The notes: generated by a model from the sequence alone, not told the origin. A DNA stretch of 64,000 nucleotides from Metabacillus sp. FJAT-52054 (GCF_037201815.1 NZ_CP147407.1:3170723-3234722); one strand, 5' to 3'. Counted from the first letter of the stretch, positions 25,220 to 33,749 are shown. Numbers and translations are program-made.

Positions 25220-26062
25220 TTAGTTTGATTGAACTGTATCATCTTCACTCTTTACGACTGTTTCATTACTCTCTTCCGCTGCTTTCTTTGCTGCAGCCGG
25301 TGCTTTCTTCGCTTTTGCTGTTCTTGTCCGCGCAGCTGTTTTAGCAGGAGCAGGCTTAGGCTTTTCTGTTTCGACAACAGATTCTTCTTCCATCTTAGCC
25401 TGGGCACCTGATCCAGTTTCGCTATCATCTTGATCATCAGTTTCATCCTGATTATCTGAATCCGCTTCTTCAGTTCCTGCTGTATTTTTCACTTCATTCG
25501 TTTCTTCTTTATTATGATCTGTATCATCTATTTTTGATTCGTTCTCTTCATCAACTGCACTTTGGATCATCTTTTCGTTTTCTTTTGCAGATGACGTTTC
25601 CTCTTGTTCTTCAGTGGCTGTGCTTGCTGTTTGGGATTTAGCATCCTTCTGCTCATTCTCAGCTGTTTCCTGCTCTTCAGACTTTGATTTATCCTCTTTT
25701 TTCACGATATACAGAGCGGATTTTTTAATCTTGTCGGCTGCTTCCTGCGTTTTGGATGTGCTTTTGTCCTTCAGGGAGGACAATTTTTCTTTCGTGCTGC
25801 CTCCGAATTGCTTGCAGCTGTCTAATACAGAAGATGATTGCTTTCCAATAGACGACCTCATGTCTTTCCCTGTTTTAGGAGCAAGAAGCAATGTAGCGCC
25901 GATTCCTGCAAGTGCTCCTACAAGTGATCCGGACAGGAAGTTTTTATCAACAGCCGGACGTTTAGCTTTAGCCGTCTTATCTTGGCTTTGCTGTTTATCC
26001 TGCTTGCTATTCTCTGCTTTTACCGGTTTTACTTTTGATTGTTTTTGATTGTTTTGTTCCAT
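25220..26062 (-). CDS. gvpT: Gas vesicle protein GvpT (YtxH-like with long charged tail)
   Basis: A 280-aa protein. A basic, Gln/Lys-rich start (1-40) is followed by one YtxH-type membrane or amphipathic segment FLSGSLVGALAGIGATLLLAPKTG (about 41-66; shown only to mark it as glycine-rich) and a long low-complexity tail rich in Glu, Lys, Asp and Thr, ending with Ala/Lys repeats. GvpT of B. megaterium has this layout. The role is unclear: a scaffold or membrane contact is plausible. AGGAGG before the ATG; 54 bp after gvpJ. Confidence 0.85.
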   Translation of the reverse strand: MEQNNQKQSKVKPVKAENSKQDKQQSQDKTAKAKRPAVDKNFLSGSLVGALAGIGATLLLAPKTGKDMRSSIGKQSSSVLDSCKQFGGSTKEKLSSLKDKSTSKTQEAADKIKKSALYIVKKEDKSKSEEQETAENEQKDAKSQTASTATEEQEETSSAKENEKMIQSAVDEENESKIDDTDHNKEETNEVKNTAGTEEADSDNQDETDDQDDSETGSGAQAKMEEESVVETEKPKPAPAKTAARTRTAKAKKAPAAAKKAAEESNETVVKSEDDTVQSN

Positions 26063-26116
26063 TTTCTATTCCTCCTAAGGTTCAATTAAGTTAGCAAACT
26101 TCAAATCTATTTTTTA

Positions 26117-26434
26117 TTAAACGAGTCTTTGAGAATCCATTTTTTCTTCCAATGATTTAATTCTTTCATTCAGGCGTTTGTTTTCTTCTTCAAGCGCCTC
26201 ACTGTTGTTATTGGCAGCCTTGGTGCTTAGATAAGGATCATTCTCCCACCAGTCCATGCCTATTTCTTTCGCTTTATCCACAGAGGCGACAATCAGCCTG
26301 ATCTTGATTGTAAGAAGTTCTACGTCCGCCAGGCCGATTTTAATGTCACCGGCAATGACTACACCTTTATCCAAAACTTTCTCAAGAACATCTACAATCG
26401 AACTCGAGCCGCTGTTATGCTGAATTTCATTCAC
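26117..26434 (-). CDS. gvpJ: Gas vesicle minor structural protein GvpJ
   Basis: A 105-aa GvpA-related protein with the conserved shell core (SSIVDVLEKVLDKGVVIAGD, then ADVELLTIKIRLIVASVDKA) and a C-terminal coiled segment (EEENKRLNERIKSLEEKMD). GvpJ proteins are thought to help nucleate or cap the vesicle. AGGAGG upstream of the ATG. Confidence 0.9.
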   Translation of the reverse strand: MNEIQHNSGSSSIVDVLEKVLDKGVVIAGDIKIGLADVELLTIKIRLIVASVDKAKEIGMDWWENDPYLSTKAANNNSEALEEENKRLNERIKSLEEKMDSQRLV

Positions 26435-26470
26435 CTTAATTCCTCCTCGCTTTGTTGGCGATCCCTATGA

Positions 26471-26779
26471 TTAAATCAAATTGCCGAGAGGGCCAAGGTC
26501 TATATTTAAGTCTTCATCTTTTAAGTCAAAAATGTCTTTCATTTCTTCCATCTTTATTTCAAGGTTTGCAAGAGCAACCCCAAGATCCTCAATTTGCTGA
26601 TCAGTAAGCGTTCCTCCGTCAACACGGCGGATGGCGTGGCGTTCTACAAGCTGTCTTAAAAGCTCAATAACCGTCAGGACTAATTGGGCAAGACCCTGCT
26701 CAGCAGAATCCGGATCCAGATTGATCTTTCCATTGCTGCTTTGAAGTCCGGTTTTAGCGCCTGCGGGATTCTGTGACAT
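26471..26779 (-). CDS. gvpK: Gas vesicle protein GvpK
   Basis: GAGGAG lies before the ATG at 26779 (MSQNPAGAK), preferred to 26800; 102 aa. The family core KINLDPDSAEQGLAQLVLTV, LLRQLVERHAIRRVDGGTLT is clear. GvpK is an essential minor component of vesicle formation in tested species. Its start lies inside the 3' end of gvpS (26-bp overlap), indicating translational coupling. Confidence 0.92.
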   Translation of the reverse strand: MSQNPAGAKTGLQSSNGKINLDPDSAEQGLAQLVLTVIELLRQLVERHAIRRVDGGTLTDQQIEDLGVALANLEIKMEEMKDIFDLKDEDLNIDLGPLGNLI

Positions 26780-27014
26780 AAACAAGCTCCTCTCTTTCAC
26801 GATCCATTTCGGTCGATGAAAGTGTATTATTTCCGCTTGCTTCTACAAGGGTTTCCACAGCAGAAATCAAGACTCGTAAATCAAGATAAATCAAATCAAT
26901 TCCGGCAATTGAAATAATGAGATCCCCTCTCAGTACTACGCCTTTATCAAGAATGACATCCAGGATATCGAGCAAGGATACATCGCTGTTATCAATTTGC
27001 CGGGGCTGATCCAT
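26754..27014 (-). CDS. gvpS: Gas vesicle minor structural protein GvpS
   Basis: The ATG at 27014 (MDQPRQIDN) has GAGGAG upstream; 86 aa. It has the GvpA-like core VSLLDILDVILDKGVVLRGD followed by LIYLDLRVLISAVETL. It is one of three GvpA-family proteins of this operon (B, J, S). It overlaps gvpL by 23 bp at its start and gvpK by 26 bp at its end. Confidence 0.88.
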   Translation of the reverse strand: MDQPRQIDNSDVSLLDILDVILDKGVVLRGDLIISIAGIDLIYLDLRVLISAVETLVEASGNNTLSSTEMDREREELVYVTESRRR

Positions 27015-27834
27015 GTTTTCTCTCCTCACCTGCTAGCAGATTTGCGAAATGGTAGGGCGGCCAAGGTCCGGTCGGCTCAAACTTCCAGCCTGATTCCTGA
27101 TGAGCTTCCGCTGCAAGCTGAATTTTTTCCTTGAACTGCGCTATCTGGTCCTTAGGGAGCAAGTAAACGCTGTTCCAGCACATTTGCTCATCCCTGCCCG
27201 TTACATCCTGGCTCCATGTTTTCTTAATCGTGCTGTCGTCGGAATATGGAACCAGGTCTTCATGAATTTGCTCACAAATCCTGTTTTTCTCAAGTTCCAT
27301 TTCACGATCCACAAGCTGCTCGAGCTTTCTTTTTTCAAAATATTGTCTTCCGGGCGGAAGCTGGGCTATTTCTTCTTTCTTGGCCAAAACAGTCGGATTA
27401 TTTTCTGCAAATGACTCTCTCATTTGGCTGTCATCGCTATAAATTTTCACATTCCATTCTTCCTTGCCTTCCAGATACCTGAATAGCTCGAGCATACGCT
27501 CCTGATACTGATTCACCGTTTCGGTCAGGCTTTCAAGTGATGAATAAATGGTACAGAATTTTGTTGGTATGAGTGTGTAGCTTTTTTCAAGCATCATAAG
27601 CATTTCATGGTGATGGAATGCTTTTTCGTGAAGCCATTCCATCTCATTTACTTTTTCTTTAATTTGTTCTTCGGAATATTCAGCCGGATCAAGCTCGCAG
27701 ATGACCGCTGTTACACTTCCGAACTCTATAGAATAGCCATCATGCTCCTGATCGAATCCCTTAAAAGATGGCACTGCTGCTGCCGCTGCTTCTTCAGTAG
27801 GGACCAACCCGTATAAATAAATTAACTTACTCAT
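26992..27834 (-). CDS. gvpL: Gas vesicle protein GvpL (GvpF/GvpL family)
   Basis: A 280-aa GvpF/L family protein: N-terminal KLIYLYGLVP, central HHHEMLMMLEKSYTLIPTKF and C-terminal GPWPPYHFANL signature. GvpF/L proteins bind the main shell protein and other minor proteins during assembly. Here it is the second GvpF/L copy besides gvpF. Ten bp after gvpG. Confidence 0.92.
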   Translation of the reverse strand: MSKLIYLYGLVPTEEAAAAAVPSFKGFDQEHDGYSIEFGSVTAVICELDPAEYSEEQIKEKVNEMEWLHEKAFHHHEMLMMLEKSYTLIPTKFCTIYSSLESLTETVNQYQERMLELFRYLEGKEEWNVKIYSDDSQMRESFAENNPTVLAKKEEIAQLPPGRQYFEKRKLEQLVDREMELEKNRICEQIHEDLVPYSDDSTIKKTWSQDVTGRDEQMCWNSVYLLPKDQIAQFKEKIQLAAEAHQESGWKFEPTGPWPPYHFANLLAGEERKHGSAPAN

Positions 27835-27843
27835 ATTAATCCC

Positions 27844-28101
27844 TCACTTCTCCTGCTTCAGCATCTCTTCGTATTCTTCCATTTCCAGTCTTTTAGCCGT
27901 TTCATATCTCATTAACAGCTGTTCTTCCTGCTCTTTATAAGCCTGCTCTTCTATTTCTTCCAGTTCATACATCATTTGAAGCTGGATAAGCTTCTGCTGA
28001 ATCGTCGGAATATCAAACAGCTCTTTATCCGCTTCTTCTTTTATCTTCTCTCCTACCTTGACCACAAGGTTCAATGGGGCGGTGAAGAGTTTATGAATCA
28101 T
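27844..28101 (-). CDS. gvpG: Gas vesicle protein GvpG
   Basis: An 85-aa, strongly helical protein with N-terminal KLFTAPLNLVVKVGEKIKEE and a Glu-rich coiled C-terminus; this matches the small GvpG family always encoded beside GvpF. Its ATG overlaps the gvpF stop (ATGA). Confidence 0.9.
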   Translation of the reverse strand: MIHKLFTAPLNLVVKVGEKIKEEADKELFDIPTIQQKLIQLQMMYELEEIEEQAYKEQEEQLLMRYETAKRLEMEEYEEMLKQEK

Positions 28102-28862
28102 GAGGTTTCTTCTACCTTGAGCTGGATGTTTATGAAGTTATAAGCAGGCCATGGTCCTGAATAATGGAAGTCTACTTTATTTTCCCACTTTTGATGGATT
28201 TCATTTACTTTGCTGTCAAACAGTTCTTCATATTTACGGTCAACAAGGAATGCGCCATTTAAAAGCATCTTTTCACCAATCAGTTTATTGCTGTTTGCTG
28301 CCTCTGAAATTTGCTGCAGTGGTTCAAATACTTCTTTTTTTATTTGCCTCTGAAGCTTCTCGAAAAACTCCTGAGCCATTCCGCCAAGCTTGATTCGGTC
28401 GTAATAGCTTGCCTCTTCAGACTTGCCTTTAACCGAATCCTTCATTTTTAGAATGTCGCTGCGGCCTGAAAGCTCTTCATTGATCCAGTCCTCTTTCGCG
28501 ACAACCTTCAAACCAAGCTCCATTTTCCCTTTAATTTCAGGGAAAAGCTTGCTGAATTGCGGATAAAGATTTTTCAATAGCATCTGAACATCTTCCTGGG
28601 ATTTAAAGATGTTTCCGAAGCTGATTGGAATCACCGTATCATTTTTCTTCATTACGGAAGACACAACTTGCTGATGGGCCATTACATTTTCCTTGTTCGG
28701 ATGGTAAATCTTCATTGGAACTTCTGCAGCAACAATCGCTGCATCCTCATAATGAATAGTAAAAATAGAGTAGTCGTTTCCTTCTAGCGTCATTTCGCCG
28801 AAATCTGCACCTGTTTCAGGCTGTTGTATGCCGCAAAAAATATATATTCCAGTTTCGCTCAT
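28098..28862 (-). CDS. gvpF: Gas vesicle protein GvpF
   Basis: The ATG at 28862 is preferred to the TTG at 28865 because AGGGGTGA is suitably spaced; 254 aa. GvpF/L family features: N-terminal GIYIFCGIQ, VIPISFGNIF, and C-terminal GPWPAYNFINIQL. GvpF is thought to form the bridge between the shell protein and the nascent vesicle. It starts 12 bp after gvpN. Confidence 0.92.
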   Translation of the reverse strand: MSETGIYIFCGIQQPETGADFGEMTLEGNDYSIFTIHYEDAAIVAAEVPMKIYHPNKENVMAHQQVVSSVMKKNDTVIPISFGNIFKSQEDVQMLLKNLYPQFSKLFPEIKGKMELGLKVVAKEDWINEELSGRSDILKMKDSVKGKSEEASYYDRIKLGGMAQEFFEKLQRQIKKEVFEPLQQISEAANSNKLIGEKMLLNGAFLVDRKYEELFDSKVNEIHQKWENKVDFHYSGPWPAYNFINIQLKVEETS

Positions 28863-28874
28863 CAATGGTCACCC

Positions 28875-29789
28875 CTAAATTTTCTTGCATTCTGATAGAA
28901 TGATTTGCTGAATCTTAGCATCACTTTCATTTTCAAGAGATTTTCGCATTTGATACCAGACAATATCCTGGCATAGCTGCTGAAAGGCTTCATTTTTTCC
29001 ATCAATCTCAATTTCCTGATCATACGCCATTTGTGCAATCATTATGGAAGCTCTTAGACTCGGACCTTCCTTGCCTTTTTTCCTGCATAGGTCCCTTAGA
29101 CTGGATGTATAGTGAGAAATGCTTTTTGCCTCTTCTGCTGTGACGCCTGTTTTTTTGGCTATAATTCCTGCTTCTGTTTCTGGTTCAATAAAGCTGAGCG
29201 GTATGGTAATCAGCCGGTCAAGCAGAGCTTCCTGAGTCTGATAAACGCCAGCGTATTCATCAGGATTGCTCGTAAAGATGACCATAAATTCAGGATGCAC
29301 CTTAACAAAAGGCTCTGTATGCTTAGTGCCGTATAGGGGAAGAACCTTTTCCTCGAGAATCGATAAAAACAGATTGTTCGTCGACGGCTTGGATCGGGTA
29401 AATTCGTCATAAACGAGGGTGTACCCATTTTGTACAGCTTCCAGCAGCCTTCCGTTTTTCCAAGTCTCTGTTACATTTTCGTCTCTTTTATAAACGGAAC
29501 GGATGTAGTTGTCGACTGTCTTAGTACTTGTATATCCTGTGAAGGAACCAATTAGGTCTGCATTGGAAAGTTCGTGATTTCCGTGCATGAGCATAACAGG
29601 CCTTTTTCTCTTTTTCGCAAGATTGAGAGCAAGGGTGGTTTTCCCTACTCCGGATGGGCCTGTAAAATGGACTGGATATCCGGCCTTAATATAAGAAGCG
29701 GATCTTTCCATAATGTCCGCAAATGCTTCTTTATAAAAAGTATCCGGATTTTTTGCTCCAGCCTGTTTAGCTTCTTTCAGTACGGTCAT
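28875..29789 (-). CDS. gvpN: Gas vesicle AAA+ ATPase GvpN
   Basis: A 304-aa MoxR-like AAA+ ATPase with Walker A GPSGVGKT at residues 44-51, Walker B LVYDEF near 146 and sensor segment VIFTSNPDEYAG. GvpN enhances vesicle growth from initial bicones to full cylinders. AGGGGT precedes the ATG. Confidence 0.93.
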   Translation of the reverse strand: MTVLKEAKQAGAKNPDTFYKEAFADIMERSASYIKAGYPVHFTGPSGVGKTTLALNLAKKRKRPVMLMHGNHELSNADLIGSFTGYTSTKTVDNYIRSVYKRDENVTETWKNGRLLEAVQNGYTLVYDEFTRSKPSTNNLFLSILEEKVLPLYGTKHTEPFVKVHPEFMVIFTSNPDEYAGVYQTQEALLDRLITIPLSFIEPETEAGIIAKKTGVTAEEAKSISHYTSSLRDLCRKKGKEGPSLRASIMIAQMAYDQEIEIDGKNEAFQQLCQDIVWYQMRKSLENESDAKIQQIILSECKKI

Positions 29790-29816
29790 CTCTTACCCCT
29801 CCAATCACGCTGTCTG

Positions 29817-30104
29817 CTATTCCTGTTCATCCATCATGGCGCTTCTCGGTCTTAGACTTTTACGGGTATATGAGGTCACATCATATTCCGCATCCAATGT
29901 CACATCATACACCCCAAGCATTTCATCCTTGGCATACTTTCTCATATATTCACGTTCTTCCACGACTTCCACAACAGCTTTGCATCCTTCTTCAGTAGGT
30001 TCAATGGAAGTTATTTTATGGGGGGGAGCTATATGCTCTGAGAAGAATTCATTTAATGATTTCATTACTTCTTTAATCTTCACTGGATTCACCGCCGTTT
30101 TCAC
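29817..30104 (-). CDS. gvpR: GvpO-family gas vesicle protein, at the GvpR position
   Basis: A 95-aa protein with the GvpO-like pattern: helix then strands, KITSIEPTEEGCKAVVEVVE and MLGVYDVTLDAEYDVTSYTR. By order (after gvpB, before gvpN) it corresponds to gvpR of the B. megaterium cluster. GvpO-type proteins are accessory assembly or regulatory factors. The symbol rests on position and similarity of pattern, not on a search. Confidence 0.75.
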   Translation of the reverse strand: MKTAVNPVKIKEVMKSLNEFFSEHIAPPHKITSIEPTEEGCKAVVEVVEEREYMRKYAKDEMLGVYDVTLDAEYDVTSYTRKSLRPRSAMMDEQE

Positions 30105-30159
30105 ATTTAAAAGGAGCCGCCGGGTCTTTATTCCCCCGGCAGGCTTCTTTTAGTCTCTG

Positions 30160-30423
30160 TTAGATGCTGAATTGTTTATCGCGTTCGTTCGACTGCTGCG
30201 GCAGTGCGTTATCTTCTTCCACGTCATCTCTAAGCAGCCCTACAGCATTTGCGTAGCGGAGCCATGTATCAACACTCGCAATAACGACTCTGGCTTCAAT
30301 TGTAATAAGTTCAATACCTACCAGTGATACGCGGGCAAAAACATCAATTACTACACCCTTATCCAGAATCCGATCGACTACCTCTGCTAGACTTGAACTA
30401 TCCGTACTTTTTTGAACAGCCAT
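30160..30423 (-). CDS. gvpB: Major gas vesicle shell protein (GvpA/GvpB)
   Basis: An 87-aa shell protein. The highly conserved core [20 protein letters not shown] and [20 protein letters not shown] is intact; the C-terminal tail ([14 protein letters not shown]) is longer than in classical GvpA (about 70 aa) and like B. megaterium GvpB. It is the only full shell protein in this operon. AGAAGG upstream of the ATG, 22 bp after gvpQ. Confidence 0.95.
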   Translation of the reverse strand: MAVQKSTDSSSLAEVVDRILDKGVVIDVFARVSLVGIELITIEARVVIASVDTWLRYANAVGLLRDDVEEDNALPQQSNERDKQFSI

Positions 30424-30445
30424 TTTATCTTTCTCCCTTCTTTAA

Positions 30446-31024
30446 TTAAGAATTTGAAATTGAACTGATTGTTTTAATATCCGTTGCTGATTTAATCTGG
30501 CTAGGTTTCTTCATATTTGCCGCACTCTTCACCTGCGAGGCGCTCTTTAGCTGATTCACGCCTTTTAAATCTCTGACGCTTTTCAAACGGCCCTTATCAT
30601 CAGGTCTGATTTTTTCCTGAAACGTTTCTCCGGCTTCTTTAAAGTTTTTCAGCTTGGATCTTACATTTAATAAAGCTTCCTGAACTTTATCTCTCATTTC
30701 TTCCGCCTTTGAATGCACATTCTCGGCATTTTCTTCTTTTGCTGCTTCCAGTTTACCCGCAGCTTCATTTACTTTGGACTGCATCTTCTTCTGAACACGT
30801 TTTTTCATTTCATGTGCTATTCTGTCTTTAGCTGCATCCTTTAGTTCTTCTTTTTCTTCATTCATTTCTTCTTTAACTTCATGTTTTTTTTCCTTAGCTT
30901 TCCATCTTACTGCCTTTGGAAGGACTTTTTCCCGGACACCCGGTATGAGCATGGCACTCATTCCAGCGGCAGCAAGGCTTCCATAGCCAAGCTTTTTAAA
31001 ACGGTCTTTATTACTAGAGCTCAT
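30446..31024 (-). CDS. gvpQ: Gas vesicle protein GvpQ
   Basis: AAAGGAGG is 9 bp before the ATG at 31024; the frame extends to 31186 without another good start, and the candidate promoter lies inside that extension. The adopted protein has 192 aa: a YtxH-like start (KLGYGSLAAAGMSAMLIPG), a long charged helical part and a C-terminal repeat of short SAxxxKxxSQ-type units (KSASQVKSAANMKKPSQIKS). GvpQ is a Bacillus-specific accessory protein. It is the first gene of the operon. Confidence 0.82.
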   Translation of the reverse strand: MSSSNKDRFKKLGYGSLAAAGMSAMLIPGVREKVLPKAVRWKAKEKKHEVKEEMNEEKEELKDAAKDRIAHEMKKRVQKKMQSKVNEAAGKLEAAKEENAENVHSKAEEMRDKVQEALLNVRSKLKNFKEAGETFQEKIRPDDKGRLKSVRDLKGVNQLKSASQVKSAANMKKPSQIKSATDIKTISSISNS

Positions 31025-31091
31025 TGATTGCGTCCTCCTTTCTAAACTGAAAGGCGGGAGTGCCGCTTTCAATTCCGTTCTATTGTGGGTG

Positions 31092-31118
31092 TTACCCGTA
31101 TCTCCCGGCCTATCAAAC
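31092..31118 (-). promoter_or_regulatory. Candidate sigma-B promoter of the gas vesicle operon
   Basis: On the minus strand GTTTGA (31113-31118), a 15-bp spacer and GGGTAA (31092-31097) fit the Bacillus sigma-B consensus GTTTAA-N12-15-GGGWAW. The expected start site is about 60 bp before the gvpQ ATG. I see no better sigma-A promoter in this 290-bp gap. Confidence 0.55.
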
Positions 31119-31278
31119 TGGGTATTTTTTCTGCCGTCATCATCCTCTATCAGAAAGATATATCTGTAATGAATGTTTACCGTCACAATCAGCTTTTGAA
31201 GCCTTTCATTAAAATTATTTCAGTTAGATTACAATTTGGATTTCAATGATCTTTTCTGGCATATTAACGTGCGAGTAC

Positions 31279-31311
31279 GAAAAAACCCGGCAGATCTAAT
31301 TTCTGCCGGGT
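31279..31311 (-). terminator. Terminator after the LysR gene
   Basis: CCCGGCAG pairs with CTGCCGGG; on the minus strand six T follow. Confidence 0.85.
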
Positions 31312-31314
31312 GAA

Positions 31315-32175
31315 TTATCCTTTCAAAAGCTCATCAATGACCTCCTGAAAAAATGGATCCGTTTTATTTTTCGTTTTATAGCCTAAATAAATTTCATTTA
31401 ACACCGTATATTCCTGAAGTACCGTTTTTACTGTCCCTCGCTTAACCGAATCATCAATCAGATAATGCGGCAAAAGGCTGATTCCAATTCCTTTCTCAAC
31501 TGCTGTTAAAATACCTCTCAAATCCGGGATGACGTAATGCGGATCGAGTTCCGGCCTCTTTTTAAAATGCTCACGCCACAGTCTTCTGATAATGGGCAGC
31601 TCCATCCCGTAGCTTATCCATTTTTTGCTTAGCAGCCAAGCTTCGGCGTTGTCCTCATCTGCTGGTCCGGCCATACCATTTGGAATGGAAACAAAAAATT
31701 CCTCTTTTTCAATAAGCTTATATTCTATTCCAGGCTTACTGAACCTCTGGGTCGTAATGATCACATCGGCCCGGTTTTGATCAAGCATGTCAAAGAGCTC
31801 CTCTGACTCTCCTTGATGATGGATCACTCTGAGGGAGGAATTCTTGAGTTTCTCTAAGCCTCTAACAGAGAAATAATCGATTGGCGAGCCAATCATGATC
31901 GTAGGTGACGACTGGATTGAATGTCTGATCTCCAGCGTTGTTTTTTCCAAAGTTTCTATTAAAGGGGCAAGCCTTGAGTACAGTTCCTTCCCCCGCTCTG
32001 TTGGGGTAATCTTTCTTGTAGTCCGGGTAAAAAGAGCTTCCCCTACTTCTGCTTCCAATGCCGCTAGATGCTGACTCATAGCAGGCTGGGTCAGAATGCG
32101 GGATCTAGCCGCTTCCGATACGGATTGATGTTTATATATACTGATAAAGCTCCGATACCATTCAAAGTCAATCAC
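31315..32175 (-). CDS. LysR-family transcriptional regulator
   Basis: A 286-aa protein with an N-terminal winged helix (FISIYKHQSVSEAARSRILT, QPAMSQHLAALE) and a periplasmic-binding-like effector domain from about residue 90. Its ATG overlaps the stop of the HxlR gene by 4 bp, so the two regulators form one operon, opposite an oxidoreductase gene. The effector is unknown. Confidence 0.88.
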   Translation of the reverse strand: MIDFEWYRSFISIYKHQSVSEAARSRILTQPAMSQHLAALEAEVGEALFTRTTRKITPTERGKELYSRLAPLIETLEKTTLEIRHSIQSSPTIMIGSPIDYFSVRGLEKLKNSSLRVIHHQGESEELFDMLDQNRADVIITTQRFSKPGIEYKLIEKEEFFVSIPNGMAGPADEDNAEAWLLSKKWISYGMELPIIRRLWREHFKKRPELDPHYVIPDLRGILTAVEKGIGISLLPHYLIDDSVKRGTVKTVLQEYTVLNEIYLGYKTKNKTDPFFQEVIDELLKG

Positions 32176-32543
32176 TCCGCTGCAGCCTCATTCCCTGTCC
32201 AGCATTCTTTCATTTTAATCTGATGCTTTTCTGCATATTCATCTCCCCACAAACACATTTCGTTTAGGGTACGCTGCAGTTTCTTTCCCATATCAGTCGT
32301 AGAATATTCTACTTTTGGAGGGGCAGCTTCATAAGTTTTTCGAGTAACTAAACCATGCTCTTCAAGCTCTCTAAGCTGCTGGGCAAGCACTTTGCGAGTA
32401 ACAGAGGGCATTGATCTTAAAAGCTCTGAGAACCTTTTCGTTTCACCGTTAAGATTCCACAGGATCAGAACCTTCCACTTTCCTCCAATTAAATCAATAA
32501 CCAGATTAATTGCACATTGATACTCATCATTTAATTTCTTCAT
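32172..32543 (-). CDS. HxlR (DUF24) family redox-type regulator
   Basis: A 123-aa winged-helix protein with GGKWKVLILWNL and the core RKVLAQQLRELEEHGLVTR. A cysteine at residue 10, before the first helix, corresponds to the redox-active N-terminal cysteine of YodB, CatR and HypR, which sense quinones or other electrophiles. Divergent from a quinone-oxidoreductase-like gene and followed, with overlap, by a LysR gene. The pairing suggests an electrophile or quinone response. Confidence 0.85.
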   Translation of the reverse strand: MKKLNDEYQCAINLVIDLIGGKWKVLILWNLNGETKRFSELLRSMPSVTRKVLAQQLRELEEHGLVTRKTYEAAPPKVEYSTTDMGKKLQRTLNEMCLWGDEYAEKHQIKMKECWTGNEAAAE

Positions 32544-32582
32544 CCCTTATCCTCCTGCCGAAGTTTCCGAACGGTAACTATC

Positions 32583-32606
32583 GTACAAAAAAGTGCCTTC
32601 TTGTAC
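32583..32606. promoter_or_regulatory. Inverted repeat GTACAA-N12-TTGTAC, likely HxlR operator
   Basis: The two arms are exact complements and lie 40 bp from the HxlR start codon and 68 bp from the oxidoreductase start codon, in the divergent promoter region. Confidence 0.55.
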
Positions 32607-32673
32607 AAAACAGTCAATTATATCTATTATATACAATGGAATGGACAATACTAATTTTAAGGAGTTGAGCCGA

Positions 32674-33654
32674 ATGAAAGCAATGCTGCTAGAGGAAAAA
32701 GGCAAATGGGAACAAATGAAAACCGGCGAATTAAAAACACCGTCGCCTCAAAAAGGAGAAATTCTCGTCAAGGTGCATGCAGTCGGCCTTAATCCTGTTG
32801 ACTATAAAACAGCTGCCAACGGAAATCCAGGCTGGAGCTACCCGCATGTATTGGGCTTAGATGTTGCTGGTACCATTGAAGAACTTGGTGAGGGTGTAAC
32901 AGAGTGGGCAAAAGGAGACCGCGTGGTTTATCACGGTGATATGACAAAAGGCGGCGGTTTCGCAGAGTTTGCTGTAACGACCGCTCATACGGTATCCCGC
33001 ATACCTGATGAAATTTCTTTTAAAGATGCTGCTGCTCTTCCTACTGCTGGATATACTGCGTATGAAGCTCTTTTCAGAAAGCTTCCGCTTCATACATTCA
33101 AAACAATCCTCATTCAAGGGGGAGCAGGCGGAGTTGGCGGATTTGCAATTCAGCTTGCCAAAAACGCAGGACTTGAGGTTTTCACAACGGCTTCCTCATC
33201 CAACCATGACTACGTGAAATCTCTAGGAGCCGACCACGTAATCGATTATGGTTCAGAAGATGTAAAAGAAAGAGTACTCGAGCTAACAAACGGACGCGGG
33301 GTGGATGCCGTACTTGATACGGTTAGCCGTCAAACCTCAACAGAAGCTCTGGATTATATCGCCTACCGCGGCCAGCTCGCACACATCGCAGGAGCACCTG
33401 ACACATCCAGTCTTAAACCATTTACCAAGGTCATCTCCTTCCATGAAATTGCTCTCGGAGCTATCCATAAAGCAGATTTCGAATCCCAAAAAGATTTAGC
33501 AGCAATGGGAGATGAAATGCTGCAGCTGCTTAAGGATGGGAAAATCGACTCCCTGCTCTCTGAAACAATTTCACTCGAAGAGATTCCCGATGCACTTGTC
33601 CGCCTATCGGAGCGGCATGTTAAAGGGAAGATTGTGGCTGTAATAGCTGAATAA
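32674..33654 (+). CDS. NADPH:quinone oxidoreductase-like, zinc-free medium-chain dehydrogenase
   Basis: AAGGAGTTG precedes the ATG at 32674 (MKAMLLEEKG), preferred to 32593; 326 aa. An N-terminal GroES-like domain is followed by a Rossmann fold with GGAGGVGGFAIQLAK (about residue 146). The zinc-binding cysteine cluster of alcohol dehydrogenases is absent, so it fits quinone oxidoreductases. A divergent HxlR regulator and inverted repeat suggest it is induced by quinones or carbonyl stress. Confidence 0.85.
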   Translation: MKAMLLEEKGKWEQMKTGELKTPSPQKGEILVKVHAVGLNPVDYKTAANGNPGWSYPHVLGLDVAGTIEELGEGVTEWAKGDRVVYHGDMTKGGGFAEFAVTTAHTVSRIPDEISFKDAAALPTAGYTAYEALFRKLPLHTFKTILIQGGAGGVGGFAIQLAKNAGLEVFTTASSSNHDYVKSLGADHVIDYGSEDVKERVLELTNGRGVDAVLDTVSRQTSTEALDYIAYRGQLAHIAGAPDTSSLKPFTKVISFHEIALGAIHKADFESQKDLAAMGDEMLQLLKDGKIDSLLSETISLEEIPDALVRLSERHVKGKIVAVIAE

Positions 33655-33662
33655 ACTGGTTG

Positions 33663-33690
33663 GAGCTGGCTTGACGCCAGCTCTTTTTTT
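33663..33690 (+). terminator. Terminator after the oxidoreductase gene
   Basis: AGCTGGC and GCCAGCT pair around TTGAC, then seven T. Confidence 0.85.
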
Positions 33691-33749
33691 GTTGAGAAAT
33701 AAAATTGTTCAGGATAACGCAGGACTTTCGGTTACCCGGTTTTCTTTTA

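Noticed and set aside
31025..31186. N-terminal extension of gvpQ
   Set aside because: No homology-like character, and the AAAGGAGG signal fits the ATG at 31024; the extension covers the promoter.
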